From assembly GCA_963854835.1 (NCBI GenBank), contig OY978526.1, forward strand, positions 42,013,140 to 42,077,139: 64,000 bases of DNA. Reading direction: 5' to 3'. The stretch is from Megamerina dolium. Taxonomy: Eukaryota; Arthropoda; Insecta; Diptera; Megamerinidae. A model generated the notes under the pieces. The model did no database searches. It was not told where the DNA came from and saw only the letters and a list, made by a program, of their open reading frames with translations. How positions within the stretch are numbered: the first letter of the stretch is position 1; the number at the start of each line of letters is the position of its first letter. Below are positions 62,995 through 64,000 of the stretch, in pieces. Made by a program: the position numbers and the translations under genes.

Positions 62995-64000
62995 TCCGGT
63001 ACCCGCTAAATGGCGGCTGAAAAAAGTGGGGAAACGTCCTCTTTTACAGGAGGATGTGATTTTGGGCTTAGGACGCGTGACATAAAAACTTACCCCTGCT
63101 CCATATAGAACCACGCTGCGTGTATGTCTTGGCGATGCTACGAACAATTCCGCCATTGTAGAAGATTGCCCGAACACACCCAATTACAGGTAATGATGTT
63201 GAAGTTGCAGCCATTACCATTTTCAACCTCATCACCTGCTGATGGAATGCCTTCAGAGTTGTTTAAGAGCAGAGGCGATGTGCTGCTTACCTTCATGTAC
63301 CGATGTATGATGATCGGAAATGTTTTTTGTCCCGTACACGAGAAATGAGACCTCACATCCTATCCATTATGGCTTCAGACTTAATAAACCTACTAGCGAC
63401 TAGATTTTCCCACTACGTCAAATACTAGAGATGACCTAAGAAAACCAGATCGACACTTATCACCCATTCATTGATTATATAGCCGTTTTTCACAGTCCCG
63501 TAAAGGACTACCTGCTCACAACAATGCCAGAATTTGGTATTCATATTTATAACTGCACATGAACAAGTGCAAAAGACCTCACCTCCCCATGAAATATCGA
63601 TCGAGTTATTAGACAAAGGGATTCATTGTCGCGTAACATCTTCAATTTTATTATGGAGAAAATACTATGAGTTGCAAATTTACAACAAAATAACACCGTC
63701 GTCAACAAAAGTGGCATGCTCATGCTGACAATATTCACATAATCGTCATGAACACATGAGCAGACAATGTAGAATCCTCTGAATTGGAAAGAGAATTTCG
63801 TGGAATGAACTCTACGATTAACGACGTCAAGCGAAGTACTTAGTGTCAACAAACAACAAGTCGCAGCACCTTGGAGAGCACGCCACTGTTGGCATCTACA
63901 CTTTCGAAGTATTGAAAGCGTTTTTCCATCTAAGAACCAGCATTTACACCAGTAATAGCGTGGAAAACTGCAAAGGATCACTCTTATAAATAGTCGAGCC
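62995..64000 (+). mobile_element. RTE-like LINE relic with internal deletion, runs off the window
   Basis: 62995-63100 matches the 5' untranslated region of the full copy (ACCCGCTAAATGGCGGCTGA, GGGCTTAGGACGCGTGACATAAAAA; compare 46325-46412). The next matching sequence from 63130 (GGCGATGCTACGAACAATTC) corresponds to 47811, so about 1.4 kb with most of the endonuclease is missing. The match then follows the reverse transcriptase region to the window end (ATAGTCGAGCC corresponds to about 48929), with numerous stops and indels. The remaining 3' part should lie beyond 64000. The minus-strand frames here are shadows. Confidence 0.82.

Overview
The window looks like nuclear DNA of a higher dipteran, most likely a tephritid fruit fly. 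This rests on its strong A+T richness, dense short microsatellites, spliced animal gene structure, DINE-1/Helentron-like repeats carrying a (GTCY)n tract, and many mariner relics. The species call is inference. No bacterial, plasmid or viral module is visible.

Only one host gene can be supported: the last two coding exons of mitochondrial methionyl-tRNA synthetase (MARS2 type) on the + strand at 1924-2121 and 6333-6850. They are joined by a 4.2 kb intron with matching splice phase, and a candidate polyadenylation signal lies at 7019. The upstream exons with the catalytic domain lie outside the window. I find no second host gene in the remaining 57 kb, which reads as intergenic or giant-intron DNA.

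The rest is a layered transposon landscape. (1) Five same-orientation copies of a non-autonomous Helentron/DINE-1-like element (3711-5610, 22108-23763, 35671-37255, 49478-50764, 58024-59684) have a terminal hairpin, 13-bp subterminal inverted repeats, a (GGAC)n tract and a core of ~150-bp monomers arranged as a variable number of ~300-bp dimers. (2) An RTE-like non-LTR retrotransposon is present as one full-length copy (46071-49443, 11-bp target duplication, one 1-nt frameshift and one stop), one 5'-truncated copy (160-914, 13-bp duplication), and older relics at 20.4, 30.8, 59.8 and 63 kb. (3) Jockey-like LINE fragments lie at 2637, 17409 and 38210. (4) A tRNA-derived SINE family has one full copy with a 13-bp duplication (40964-41333), a second copy with the tRNA head (23869) and three damaged copies. 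(5) Mariner-superfamily elements of several lineages occur: mellifera-like (7534, 14219), Mos1-like deletion derivative (27424), DD41D type (28320, 55021), irritans-like (59869) and an old mariner relic (56470). All are inactivated. (6) Several MITE-like inverted-repeat elements occur, best at 53222-53475 with 40-bp arms.

Stretches between these contain AT-rich unique DNA and microsatellites. I saw no convincing new functional gene system. The most distinctive structure is the dimer-based array inside the five Helentron-like elements.
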